Positions 42,576-51,413 of a stretch of DNA of 57,316 nucleotides are shown here, piece after piece. The stretch covers positions 1-57,316 of the forward strand of contig CAKREC010000009.1 in NCBI GenBank assembly GCA_934316925.1. The letters are read 5' to 3'. The number at the start of each line of letters is the position of its first letter. Positions within the stretch are counted from its first letter, which is position 1. The stretch comes from an uncultured Eubacterium sp. Its GTDB lineage: Bacteria > Bacillota > Clostridia > Lachnospirales > Lachnospiraceae. Made by a program: the position numbers and the translations under genes. Under the pieces are notes generated by a model, which was not told the DNA's origin, did not search any database, and saw only the letters and a list, made by a program, of their open reading frames with translations.

Positions 42576-45500
42576 ATGAAGTTTAAGATGCACCACAAAG
42601 CGGTTCAGCGCTTTTTGACGGTATTGATGTCGTTTGCGTTGATCGTATCATCAACTGCCGGTTATACAGCGAAGGCGGCAACCGGAACGATTGATGACAA
42701 ACAGTTGCTGAACAGTGAGGTGATCAAAGATGCCGCACTTTTGGCTCAGTTGAAAGCACTCACCAAGGAGGCCATGGGTGGTACGGTTGATGACAATGAG
42801 ATTACGGTCAAAAATCTGATACAGAAAGTGACCGGTGATATTGTTGTAAATGCAGATGTAAAAGATATTTCCGGTATTGGATATGTTCGCAATGCATCCA
42901 GCATTGATCTGTCACAATGTGAAGTGAGTCAGATCAACGACAATGAATTTGAAGACTGTAATATGACAAAGATCATATTACCAACTACGGTAACGCGCAT
43001 TGGAAAAGAAGCGTTCAAAAATTGTTCGCAACTGGCAAGCATTAGTTTGAAGGATGCGGACTCTGAGGGACTTCGTTATATTACATATATTGGGGATAAC
43101 GCATTTTCAAATTGCAGCAAATTAAACGATGATACGGTTAATTCCATGAAAGATACCGTGGAATATCTGGGAGCAAATGCTTTTTCAAGCTGTACCAGCA
43201 TTACGAGTGCTAAAGTACCGGTTATCACGGGAGAAGAAGGAAAGCAGATGGTTCCTGCAAACCTTTTTAGTGGTTGTACTTCGTTGGCAAAAGTGAAGTT
43301 GTGTGATGATAAGATCGTGCGTGTCGATGATGGTGCGTTTGGATATACAGGAGAGCTTTCGTTTGCATTAAAGGACGATACTTACGGAGACAAGCTGCCC
43401 TCGACGGTGAACTATATTGGTAAAAATGCGTTTATCAAAAGTAAGATTTTGGCATTGGATCTTTCGGATACAGCGGTAACCGAGATTTCAGATCATGCAT
43501 TTGAAGGGGCAGAGTTAGGTACTGAGATTTTACTGCCGGATCACTTGCAGCGGATCGGAGCGCAGGCATTTTATCAAAGCAAATTACATGAAATTGTTAT
43601 GCCGGTCTCGGTAGAGACGCTGGATGAGAGCGCATTTGGATTTACCTCAAGATTGGAATTTGTTTCCCTTTCGCCCAATATAAAAGAAATTCCGAATAAT
43701 GCTTTTTCATGTTCTGGTAGTGCCAGTTATATTTTAAATGGGAAAGATGAGTATGACGATCAGTCAAAGGACGTTCTTCAAATTGCTTATACCGATGCAA
43801 CTGCAGCAGAGAGTAAGCTGGAAACCATTGGTGATTCAGCCTTCAATGCGTCAGCTGTTTATGACGATACATTTCTGAAGGGATTAACGCACTTGACAAG
43901 CATCGGTCAGGCTGCATTTTCCTATACGGATTTTACCGAGTTGAATATTCCAAGTTCTGTGGAAACATTGGGAACAAAGGCGTTCAATGCCTGCTCTTCA
44001 TTAACGGAAGTCAATTTCAATGAAGGAAGTAAAGTAACAGAAATTCCGGATAGCTGTTTTGGATCCGAAAAGGAACCGACGAAAAAAAATGCGGTTACGG
44101 TTTATTCCTGTGTTCAGTTAAATACGGTTCGGCTGCCGGAGCAATTAGTACGAATTGGTAGCAGTGCTTTTCAGAATTGTTATGGATTGAACACCGTTTA
44201 TACTACGGGTAAAGAGAAACAGGAGGGAACTTTATCATTTCCTTCCACACTGGTAGAGATTGGAAAACAGGCTTTTATGAAAGTTTCGTTGTATTCCTAT
44301 AATGATCAGAACAGTGCGGGGGCAATGAAAGTTTCGAATGGTGGATTCCGTGCTGTCATAATTCCGGATTCGGTTACAAAGGTTGGAGATTCTGCTTTTG
44401 AAAATAATCCGTATATGACCTCCATGACCATTGGATCAGGGTTAAAAGAAATTCCTAATAAGATGTGTTCTGGATGTGGTGCTTTTCCACCAGACTTCAA
44501 TGAGGATGGAACGCTCAAAGGGATTGCCTCAGTTGATTTCCACTATAATAAGGACACAGATACTTATACACCAATTGAATTTGTGGGACTCAAGCAGTTG
44601 GAACTTTCGGACAATGTGGAATCCATTGGAAACAGTGCATTTGAAAATTGTTATGCTTTGCAGTCCTGGGATGACACGGGCGATATGCCGGGAAATCTTA
44701 CGACCATTGGAAACAATGCGTTTAAAAAGTGTAAAAGCTTAAGCAAGGTTACCTTTAATTCAAACTTGAAGAGTATTGGAAACTCTGCTTTTGCAGAGTC
44801 GTCTCAGTTTAAAGATTTTTCTGTCAAAATTGGTAACAGTACGATTACATATCAGAGAGAGTTTACGGGTCTTTCTAAGATTGACTTTGTATTCGCAAAA
44901 AGTTTATCTTCCATTGGTAGCAATGCCTTTGAGAAAACAAACATTGAGACAGTTAAGATCCCGGAAAATGTCAAAGAACTTTCCTCCAATATATTCAATG
45001 GATGTTATTCTCTAAAAGAAGCTCATATGGAAGCGAAAGATGGTACGAAAGTTGGGGCAAATGCTTTTCGCAATTGCTATTCGTTGACAACGGTAACGTT
45101 GCCATTTTCGGCAGAATGGGATAAAACATTATTTGCAGATCTTGCCGGATATGAAAGCCAGAATATTCATTTGGCATCTCCAAGTGCCAGTGATGCCAAA
45201 GTGATCATCGGACAGAGTACGACACTTCCGATCAACTGCTTTAAAAACTTCGGCAATAATGTAAAACTTACGGTATCGGATGCTTCTCAGGGAGAGGATG
45301 CTCCAAATCTGATCGAGAATGACGTCAATGATTTTATTAAGGTCGAAAATGCAAGTAATTTGATCACCTTGAAAGGAAAGAGCAAAGGAAAGACGCAGAT
45401 CCGCGTTTCCGGTGCGGTTTCTTTGAAAGACCAGAATACGAATGCAGCGGGGATTACGCTTTCGGCTGCACAACTTGTAAATATTGATGTTACAGAAGAA

Positions 45501-47162
45501 CCGGTATCTTCTCTGATTCTCACGAACACGGCAATGGTAAAAGAAGGTGGAGAAAACACCATCTATGTCAATGTTGAAAACAAATCCGGAATCAAGCTGG
45601 TAGGAACCTTTTTACCGTTAAATACGACGGAGACGATTCGTTGGACTTCGAGTGATGAGGGGGTAGTTACCTGTTCAGATCCGGTTGTTAATGCGAAGAA
45701 GGGTACCTCTACCGTTACGATCATGCCGGCCAGTACATTGGCAGTAGGAGATTCCGTTGTTCAGGCAGCAACGGATACATGGAACAGCAAGGAGACACAG
45801 GTAAATGTAAAAGTACGCATGCCGGGGCAGAAAGTTACCTTGAACAAAACAAGTGCTACGATGAAGATTGGTGACACGTTTGATCTGGCAGCGACAATAT
45901 CCTATGACTCCAAGTACAACGGTCTGGATCAGAAATATGGAGATACGGTGAAGTTTACATCCAATAAGCCGGAAGTTGCTACCGTTGATTATGATACGGG
46001 ACGTGTACATGTAGTGAGCGAAGGAAGTGCTACGATCACTGCGAAATGCCTGGTATCTGGCAAAACAGCTTCCTTTAGTATCAAATCCATGCAGGAAGCG
46101 AAAGTAACTTCCATGGAATTTGATTCTACAAAACTTGAGTATGTAAATGGCGGATATCTTTTAAAGATGAATCCGGCAAGTACTTCTACCGTTACCTTAT
46201 CGGTGAAGTATGAACCAAAGATCACAACGGACAGTTTCACTTGCTATACAGATGATACGAGTGTTGCACAGGTCGTATCCGAAACGCCGACACCAAATAA
46301 CGGCAAACTGTCGGTATCCGTAAAGGCGATCAAGAGCGGCGATACTACCTTACATGTAAAAGCAGGGGACAAGGAGATCACTTGTGCGATCCAGATCCGT
46401 GCAACAGCAACGGCAGTGAACATTTCTTCTTCTGAGATGGAACTGCAGGTCGGTAAAAGCGCAACATTGAGTGCCAGTGTTGTACCGGCAGATGCGATAC
46501 AACAGATCACATGGAGTTCATCCAATGAAAAAGCGGTTGTAGTGGACAATGGCAATGTCAAAGCGATTGCTGTGGGAAAAGCAACGATCACGGCAAAATC
46601 AGAGAATGGCAGAATGGCGTCCTGTGTGATCACGGTCAAATCCTCAGCAAAGGGGTTGAAGATCAAGGCACCAACCGGAAATACTTCCAAGGTGTATGTT
46701 GCAAAAGGAAATACGATATCACTTGGCAAATATTTCACAAATGACGATTGCACAGATACCTTTAAATTCTCAGCGAAAAAGAGTAAAGTAGCAACCGTAT
46801 CGACTACCGGTGTGGTCACTGCGAAGAAACCAGGAAAGATCAAAGTGACGCTTACGGCGTATAACGGCGCAAAGAAAACAGCTTCTGCAAAGATTACCGT
46901 TTATGTAACGAAGAAAAATGCCAAGGTCAAGAAAATTACGATCAAAGGCAAGAAAACGGTAAAAGCCGGTAAAAAACTTTTGCTGACAGCAAATTTAAAA
47001 TCGGCTAAGGCAATGGGAAATGTCACCTGGACGTGCAACAAACCGGCAGTTGCCAAAGTCGATGCGTATGGTGTTGTTACTGCCTTGAAAAAAGGAAAAG
47101 TAAAAATTAAAGTAACTGCGTCAAATGGAAAGAAAAAGACGATTACAGTAAAAGTAAAATAA
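42576..47162 (+). CDS. Secreted BspA-like leucine-rich-repeat protein with Ig-like (Big2) domains
   Basis: A 1528-residue extracellular protein. The signal peptide (about 1-35) has a basic start, the core FLTVLMSFALIVSSTAG and a likely cleavage after AKAA. From about 130 to 860 there are roughly 18 LRR_5 units of the IGxxAFxxC type (IGDNAFSNCSKL, IGSSAFQNCYGL, IGNNAFKKCKSL). From about 985 on come Ig-like bacterial domains (VTLNKTSATMKIGDTFDLAA, VATVSTTGVVTAKKPGKIKV, KVDAYGVVTALKKGKVKIKV). No LPxTG anchor or SLH domain; the very basic C-terminus may bind wall polymers. Such proteins bind host or bacterial surfaces. Confidence 0.88.
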   Translation: MKFKMHHKAVQRFLTVLMSFALIVSSTAGYTAKAATGTIDDKQLLNSEVIKDAALLAQLKALTKEAMGGTVDDNEITVKNLIQKVTGDIVVNADVKDISGIGYVRNASSIDLSQCEVSQINDNEFEDCNMTKIILPTTVTRIGKEAFKNCSQLASISLKDADSEGLRYITYIGDNAFSNCSKLNDDTVNSMKDTVEYLGANAFSSCTSITSAKVPVITGEEGKQMVPANLFSGCTSLAKVKLCDDKIVRVDDGAFGYTGELSFALKDDTYGDKLPSTVNYIGKNAFIKSKILALDLSDTAVTEISDHAFEGAELGTEILLPDHLQRIGAQAFYQSKLHEIVMPVSVETLDESAFGFTSRLEFVSLSPNIKEIPNNAFSCSGSASYILNGKDEYDDQSKDVLQIAYTDATAAESKLETIGDSAFNASAVYDDTFLKGLTHLTSIGQAAFSYTDFTELNIPSSVETLGTKAFNACSSLTEVNFNEGSKVTEIPDSCFGSEKEPTKKNAVTVYSCVQLNTVRLPEQLVRIGSSAFQNCYGLNTVYTTGKEKQEGTLSFPSTLVEIGKQAFMKVSLYSYNDQNSAGAMKVSNGGFRAVIIPDSVTKVGDSAFENNPYMTSMTIGSGLKEIPNKMCSGCGAFPPDFNEDGTLKGIASVDFHYNKDTDTYTPIEFVGLKQLELSDNVESIGNSAFENCYALQSWDDTGDMPGNLTTIGNNAFKKCKSLSKVTFNSNLKSIGNSAFAESSQFKDFSVKIGNSTITYQREFTGLSKIDFVFAKSLSSIGSNAFEKTNIETVKIPENVKELSSNIFNGCYSLKEAHMEAKDGTKVGANAFRNCYSLTTVTLPFSAEWDKTLFADLAGYESQNIHLASPSASDAKVIIGQSTTLPINCFKNFGNNVKLTVSDASQGEDAPNLIENDVNDFIKVENASNLITLKGKSKGKTQIRVSGAVSLKDQNTNAAGITLSAAQLVNIDVTEEPVSSLILTNTAMVKEGGENTIYVNVENKSGIKLVGTFLPLNTTETIRWTSSDEGVVTCSDPVVNAKKGTSTVTIMPASTLAVGDSVVQAATDTWNSKETQVNVKVRMPGQKVTLNKTSATMKIGDTFDLAATISYDSKYNGLDQKYGDTVKFTSNKPEVATVDYDTGRVHVVSEGSATITAKCLVSGKTASFSIKSMQEAKVTSMEFDSTKLEYVNGGYLLKMNPASTSTVTLSVKYEPKITTDSFTCYTDDTSVAQVVSETPTPNNGKLSVSVKAIKSGDTTLHVKAGDKEITCAIQIRATATAVNISSSEMELQVGKSATLSASVVPADAIQQITWSSSNEKAVVVDNGNVKAIAVGKATITAKSENGRMASCVITVKSSAKGLKIKAPTGNTSKVYVAKGNTISLGKYFTNDDCTDTFKFSAKKSKVATVSTTGVVTAKKPGKIKVTLTAYNGAKKTASAKITVYVTKKNAKVKKITIKGKKTVKAGKKLLLTANLKSAKAMGNVTWTCNKPAVAKVDAYGVVTALKKGKVKIKVTASNGKKKTITVKVK

Positions 47163-47195
47163 CAGGGAAGAACGATCTGGGAAAGGAGGAAAGAT

Positions 47196-47483
47196 ATGGC
47201 AGACAGACAAGAACGTAAGACAGCGGTAGCGCTGGAATATGAACCGATGGATAAGGCACCGAAAGTGGTGGCTGCCGGTAAAGGAGCTTTGGCAGAAAAA
47301 ATGATTACGGTGGCAAAAGAGGCACAAGTGCCGATCCACAAGGATGAAAAGCTGGCCCGCTCTCTTTCCGTCCTGGATATTGGAGAGTATATACCACAGG
47401 AGTTGTACTCGGTGGTAGCGGAAGTCCTTGTTTTTGTTGACAGCATGGACAAGATTCAAAGTAAGATACAACCGAAAAAGTAG
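47196..47483 (+). CDS. FlhB-like C-terminal domain protein (YlqH-type)
   Basis: A 95-residue protein matching the cytoplasmic C-terminal domain of FlhB/EscU export-gate proteins: AVALEYEPMDKAPKVVAAGKG in two adjoining parts, AKEAQVPIHKDEKLARSL and GEYIPQELYSVVAEVLVF. The NPTH self-cleavage site of true FlhB is absent and there is no membrane part. Bacillus YlqH lies in the same rnhB-yraN neighbourhood. Function unknown. Confidence 0.85.
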   Translation: MADRQERKTAVALEYEPMDKAPKVVAAGKGALAEKMITVAKEAQVPIHKDEKLARSLSVLDIGEYIPQELYSVVAEVLVFVDSMDKIQSKIQPKK

Positions 47484-47486
47484 GAC

Positions 47487-47517
47487 AAAAGGCGTGACGA
47501 AAGTTGCGCCTTTTTTT
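47487..47517 (+). terminator. Intrinsic terminator after the FlhB-like gene
   Basis: AAAGGCGTGAC / GTTGCGCCTTT with a GAAA tetraloop, then a run of seven Ts (47511-47517). It starts three bases after the stop codon. yraN begins only 34 bases further on, so some readthrough or an unseen promoter is needed. Confidence 0.85.
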
Positions 47518-47550
47518 GAGCGTGAAACGCTGAAAAAGATGGGGGTGCGG

Positions 47551-47922
47551 ATGAAAATAAATCAACGGGAAATGGGCTGGAAATATGAAAAGATAGCGGC
47601 GGATTATTTATGTGAAAAGGGATATGATATTCTGGAGCGAAATGTCTACACCCCAATGGGGGAGATCGACATTCTTGCCCAAAAGGGAGGTACATTGGTC
47701 TTTTGTGAAGTAAAATACCGCAAAGACCGCATACATGGAACCCCGTTTGCCGCCGTTGGATGGCAGAAACAAAGACGGATCTGCCGGTCGGCATTATATA
47801 TTTATGCGACACGGGGATATTCGATGGATCAGGACTGCCGTTTTGATGTGATTGGCATTTGTGGAGAAGGCAATCAGCAGAATTTACAACATATCGAAAA
47901 TGCCTTTGACTACCATGTATGA
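47551..47922 (+). CDS. yraN: YraN family protein (UPF0102, predicted nuclease fold)
   Basis: A 123-residue protein with the restriction-endonuclease-like core: GWKYEKIAADYLCEKGYDIL, MGEIDILAQKGGTLVFCEVK (the E-I-D ... E-V-K metal site) and CRFDVIGI. ATG 47551 follows GGGGGTG; ATG 47539 is an alternative. Its role is unproven; it is usually near rnhB as here. Confidence 0.88.
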   Translation: MKINQREMGWKYEKIAADYLCEKGYDILERNVYTPMGEIDILAQKGGTLVFCEVKYRKDRIHGTPFAAVGWQKQRRICRSALYIYATRGYSMDQDCRFDVIGICGEGNQQNLQHIENAFDYHV

Positions 47923-47935
47923 TCTATGATATGAT
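47906..47935 (+). promoter_or_regulatory. Promoter of der-plsY-gpsA
   Basis: TTGACT (47906-47911) and TATGAT (47930-47935), spacer 18 bases, overlapping the end of yraN; 47 bases before der. Confidence 0.6.
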
Positions 47936-47982
47936 AGAGGGACGGATGTTTTACATTTAGAAACAGAAAGTGGAGGAATAGA

Positions 47983-49308
47983 ATGGGAAAACCGATATTA
48001 GCGATTGTTGGTAGACCGAATGTTGGAAAGTCCACCTTATTTAATACATTGGCAGGAGAAAAGATTTCCATAGTAAAGGATTATCCGGGTGTTACGCGTG
48101 ACCGGATTTATGCGGACATGACCTGGTTGAATCACAGTTTTTCGATGATCGATACCGGTGGTATCGAGATGTCTACCGGAGATAAGATGCTTGCCCATAT
48201 GCGTGAGCAGGCTACGATTGCGATCGATACAGCAGATGTTATTTTATTTTTGGTTGACGTCAAACAGGGTCTGGTAGATGCGGACTATAAAGTAGCAGAT
48301 ATGCTTCGCAGATCCGGCAAGCCGATCGTGCTGGTCGTGAACAAAGTGGATAATTTTGAAAAATATATGGCAGATGTCTATGAGTTTTACAATCTGGGCA
48401 TTGGAGACCCGCACCCGATCTCTGCCAGTTCCAAATTGGGATTGGGTGATATGCTCGATGCGGTGATCGAACTGATTGACTTTGATAAGTTAGAAGAAGA
48501 GGAAGATGATCGTCCGAGAATTGCATTGGTAGGACGTCCGAATGCCGGTAAATCTTCTCTGATCAATCGATTATTAGGAGAGAACCGTGTGATCGTTTCA
48601 GATGTTGCCGGAACGACCAGAGATGCGATCGATACCGAAGTGGTCTACAACGACAATGAGTACATTTTCATTGATACGGCAGGACTCCGGAGAAAGAGCA
48701 AGATCAAAGAGGATATTGAACGTTACAGTATTATCCGTACGGTAGCTGCGATTGAGAGAGCCGATGTCGTGATCCTGATGATCGATGCGACAGAAGGAGT
48801 TACCGAGCAGGATGCCAAGATCGCCGGCATTGCACATGACCGGGGACGAGGTCTGATCATTGCAGTGAACAAATGGGATGCGATCGAAAAAGACAATCAC
48901 ACAGTAAAAGAATTTACGAAGAAAGTGCGGGAAGTATTGTCCTTTGTTCCGTATGCCGAGATTATGTTTATTTCTGCATTGACCGGACAGAGAACCATGA
49001 AAGTGTTTGAATTGATCGATGTTGTGATCCAAAATCATGCGCTTCGCATTCAGACGGGTGTGTTAAATGAGATCCTGATGGAAGCAGTAGCGATGCAGCA
49101 GCCACCTTCAGACAAAGGAAAACGCTTAAAACTGTTTTATATGACGCAGGTCAGCATTAAGCCGCCGACCTTTGTCCTGTTTGTAAACAACAAAGAGCTG
49201 ATGCATTTTTCTTACCAGCGTTATATTGAAAACCGGATCCGGGATACCTTTGGATTTATGGGAACGCCGATCCGTATTTTAATACGAGAGAGGAAAGAGA
49301 AGGAGTAG
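47983..49308 (+). CDS. der: Ribosome biogenesis GTPase Der (EngA)
   Basis: A 441-residue protein with two tandem G domains (GRPNVGKS near 9, GRPNAGKS near 184; DTGGIE and DTAGLRR G3 motifs; NKVD and NKWD G4 motifs) and a C-terminal KH-like domain ending in [12 protein letters not shown]. It acts in 50S assembly. Confidence 0.97.
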   Translation: MGKPILAIVGRPNVGKSTLFNTLAGEKISIVKDYPGVTRDRIYADMTWLNHSFSMIDTGGIEMSTGDKMLAHMREQATIAIDTADVILFLVDVKQGLVDADYKVADMLRRSGKPIVLVVNKVDNFEKYMADVYEFYNLGIGDPHPISASSKLGLGDMLDAVIELIDFDKLEEEEDDRPRIALVGRPNAGKSSLINRLLGENRVIVSDVAGTTRDAIDTEVVYNDNEYIFIDTAGLRRKSKIKEDIERYSIIRTVAAIERADVVILMIDATEGVTEQDAKIAGIAHDRGRGLIIAVNKWDAIEKDNHTVKEFTKKVREVLSFVPYAEIMFISALTGQRTMKVFELIDVVIQNHALRIQTGVLNEILMEAVAMQQPPSDKGKRLKLFYMTQVSIKPPTFVLFVNNKELMHFSYQRYIENRIRDTFGFMGTPIRILIRERKEKE

Positions 49309-49313
49309 ACGTT

Positions 49314-49961
49314 ATGTCAGAATTTTTAATTGCGATTATTTTATTACTCATTGGATATGCGTTTGGTTGTTTTTCTACCGGATATCTGGTGGGAAAGATG
49401 AATGGACATGACATCCGTTCTGAGGGCAGTGGAAATATCGGAACAACCAATGCCTTGCGCACAATGGGAGCAAAAGGAGGAGCACTTACCTTTGGCGGGG
49501 ATCTTTTAAAAACATTTATTCCAACATTGTTGGTTCGCTTTGTGCTTTGCCCCAAGATGGGGTACGACCCGGTTACCACATATATGTTAGTTCTGGTTAC
49601 CGGACTGGGTGTTGTGATCGGACATAATTTTCCGGTCAATCTTCATTTTAAAGGCGGAAAAGGAATTGCGGTGTCTGCCGCGGTCATTGTCGCTTCCTGC
49701 AGCAATAGCAAGCAGGGCTGGATCATGATCGGAATTGCTTTGCTTGCATTTATTGTGGTAGTAGGCATTTCACGCTATGTGTCGCTGGGGTCATTGTTAG
49801 TCGTTTGGTGCTTCCCGGTTTATACACTTATGATGTATACAAAAGAAGATACCTTTGTGCTTCTGCTTGTGTTTTCACTTATTTTTACAACATTAGCGTA
49901 TATCAAGCATGCAGGCAACATCAAGAGACTTGCTCAGGGAACCGAGCGCAAATTATTTTAG
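49314..49961 (+). CDS. plsY: Acyl-phosphate:glycerol-3-phosphate acyltransferase PlsY
   Basis: A 215-residue multi-pass enzyme for the first acylation of phospholipid synthesis. Motifs: EGSGNIGTTNALRTMG (about 38-53), GHNFPVNLHFKGGKGIAVSA (about 103-122). Starts five bases after der; gpsA, making its substrate, follows. Confidence 0.96.
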   Translation: MSEFLIAIILLLIGYAFGCFSTGYLVGKMNGHDIRSEGSGNIGTTNALRTMGAKGGALTFGGDLLKTFIPTLLVRFVLCPKMGYDPVTTYMLVLVTGLGVVIGHNFPVNLHFKGGKGIAVSAAVIVASCSNSKQGWIMIGIALLAFIVVVGISRYVSLGSLLVVWCFPVYTLMMYTKEDTFVLLLVFSLIFTTLAYIKHAGNIKRLAQGTERKLF

Positions 49962-49978
49962 AAGAAATCCATATGACA

Positions 49979-50034
49979 AAGTCGTAGCGAAATGTTTTTT
50001 ACGACTTGACGCCGAATGAGTATGAGGGAGCGTC
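49979..50034 (+). other. Two adjoining hairpins in the gpsA leader
   Basis: AAGTCGTA (49979-49986)/TACGACTT (50000-50007) is followed at once by GACGC (50008-50012)/GCGTC (50030-50034). The abutting stems could stack. No T-run follows, so not a terminator; no known RNA class recognised. Confidence 0.5.
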
Positions 50035-50062
50035 TGGATATACATATTTAGGAGGAAAAAAG

Positions 50063-51070
50063 ATGAAAAAAGTTAGTTTTTTAGGAGCAGGAAGCTGGGG
50101 AACCGCACTTGCTATTGTATGTGCCAATAATGGACATCAGGTTACACTTTGGTCAAAAGTACAGTCAGAGATTGATATGCTGAGAGAACATAGAGAACAT
50201 ATGGAGCGTTTGCCGGGGGTAAAACTTCCGGATTCCATCGTGATCGAGGATGATCTTGAGAAAGCTTGTGCCGATCAGGATATTATCGTTTTTTCTGTAG
50301 CATCTCCTTATGTCCGCACGACGGCAAGAGAGGCAAAGGACTTTGTAAAAGATCAGCAGATCATTGTCAATGTGGGAAAAGGTATTGAAGAATCTACTTC
50401 TATGACGTTGTGTGAAGTGATCAAAGACGAACTGCCACAGGCGGATGTGTGTGTATTGTCTGGACCAAGTCATGCCGAGGAAGTTTCCAAAGGAATCCCT
50501 ACGACCGTTGTTGTCGGTGCTAAGACAGAGAAGACCGCATTGTTTGTTCAGGATGTTTTCATGGGCAAAAATTTCCGTGTATATACCAGCCCGGATATGG
50601 TTGGCATTGAGCTGGGCGGCTCTTTGAAGAACGTCATTGCCTTAGCAGCCGGAATCATTGACGGCATGGGACTTGGAGACAATACCAAGGCGGCTCTTAT
50701 GACCAGAGGAATTGCCGAGATTTCCCGCCTTGGTGTGGAACTTGGCGGCAAGATGGAGACTTTCTGTGGCCTTTCCGGAATCGGTGATCTGATCGTTACC
50801 TGTACAAGTACACACAGCCGTAATCATAACTGTGGTTTCCTTCTTGGAAAAGGATATACATTGGAAGAAGCAAAAGCTGAGATCCATCAGGTTGTAGAAG
50901 GTGTAAACTGTGCGAAAGCAGCTATGGTTTTGGCAAACAAGTATCACGTTACGATGCCGATCGTAGAACAGATCAATGCGATCCTGTTTGAGAACAAACC
51001 AGCATCCGAGGCGATGAAGGATCTTTTAGAGAGAGATAAGGTTTCAGAATACAAATCTTTAAAATGGTAA
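50063..51070 (+). CDS. gpsA: NAD(P)H-dependent glycerol-3-phosphate dehydrogenase
   Basis: A 335-residue enzyme supplying glycerol-3-phosphate for phospholipids. N-terminal Rossmann motif VSFLGAGSWGTALAIV, VNVGKGIEE, SGPSHAEEVSKGIPT with the middle lysine, and GLGDNTKAALMTRG, CTSTHSRNHNCGF in the C-terminal domain. ATG 50063 follows AGGAGG; an in-frame upstream ATG (50006) lies within the leader hairpins. Confidence 0.97.
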   Translation: MKKVSFLGAGSWGTALAIVCANNGHQVTLWSKVQSEIDMLREHREHMERLPGVKLPDSIVIEDDLEKACADQDIIVFSVASPYVRTTAREAKDFVKDQQIIVNVGKGIEESTSMTLCEVIKDELPQADVCVLSGPSHAEEVSKGIPTTVVVGAKTEKTALFVQDVFMGKNFRVYTSPDMVGIELGGSLKNVIALAAGIIDGMGLGDNTKAALMTRGIAEISRLGVELGGKMETFCGLSGIGDLIVTCTSTHSRNHNCGFLLGKGYTLEEAKAEIHQVVEGVNCAKAAMVLANKYHVTMPIVEQINAILFENKPASEAMKDLLERDKVSEYKSLKW

Positions 51071-51077
51071 AAAAGAA

Positions 51078-51106
51078 TTGACAATAAAAAATGAAGTGAG
51101 TATAAT
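51078..51106 (+). promoter_or_regulatory. Promoter of the trp operon
   Basis: Perfect sigma-A boxes: TTGACA (51078-51083) and TATAAT (51101-51106), spacer 17. Confidence 0.92.
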
Positions 51107-51112
51107 GTAACC

Positions 51113-51397
51113 ATAAGTTTAAACCGTTGATCAAGATTAGTAGACATGTTGGTAGCTTTCAGAGAGTTGCTGGTTGGTGTGAAGCAACAGTGGATATGTG
51201 TTGAATGGACTTGAGAGGGCAGTTCCGAACGTGATTCATGCAAGTAGGGGCTGACGGAGACCTGAACCGTTATCTACAGGAGTGCATGATGGTGCATGAT
51301 GAGTGGACTGTTGATACAGTCAATCTGGGTGGTACCGCAGGAGTTCTAGCTCTTGTCCCTTTCCTTTTATTAGGATTGGGACAGGAGCTTTTTTTAT
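51113..51397 (+). promoter_or_regulatory. Tryptophan T-box riboswitch
   Basis: A leader of about 285 bases with the T-box GGGTGGTACCGC at 51327-51338, whose bulge pairs with the free acceptor end of uncharged tRNA. Stem I lies at about 51150-51215; the specifier is read as UGG (51206-51208) in GAATGGAC, i.e. tRNA-Trp. When tRNA-Trp is charged, the terminator at 51348-51395 forms; when uncharged, the antiterminator built on the T-box lets the operon be read. Confidence 0.92.
51348..51395 (+). terminator. T-box regulated terminator before trpE
   Basis: AGCTCTTGTCCC (51348-51359) pairs with GGGACAGGAGCT (51378-51389) and leads into a run of seven Ts. Confidence 0.92.
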
Positions 51398-51413
51398 TGT
51401 AAGGAGGCTGGAA

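Noticed and set aside
47196..47483. Evidence for a flagellar or type III secretion locus
   Set aside because: Only the small C-terminal FlhB-like domain is present, without NPTH, membrane part or other export genes.
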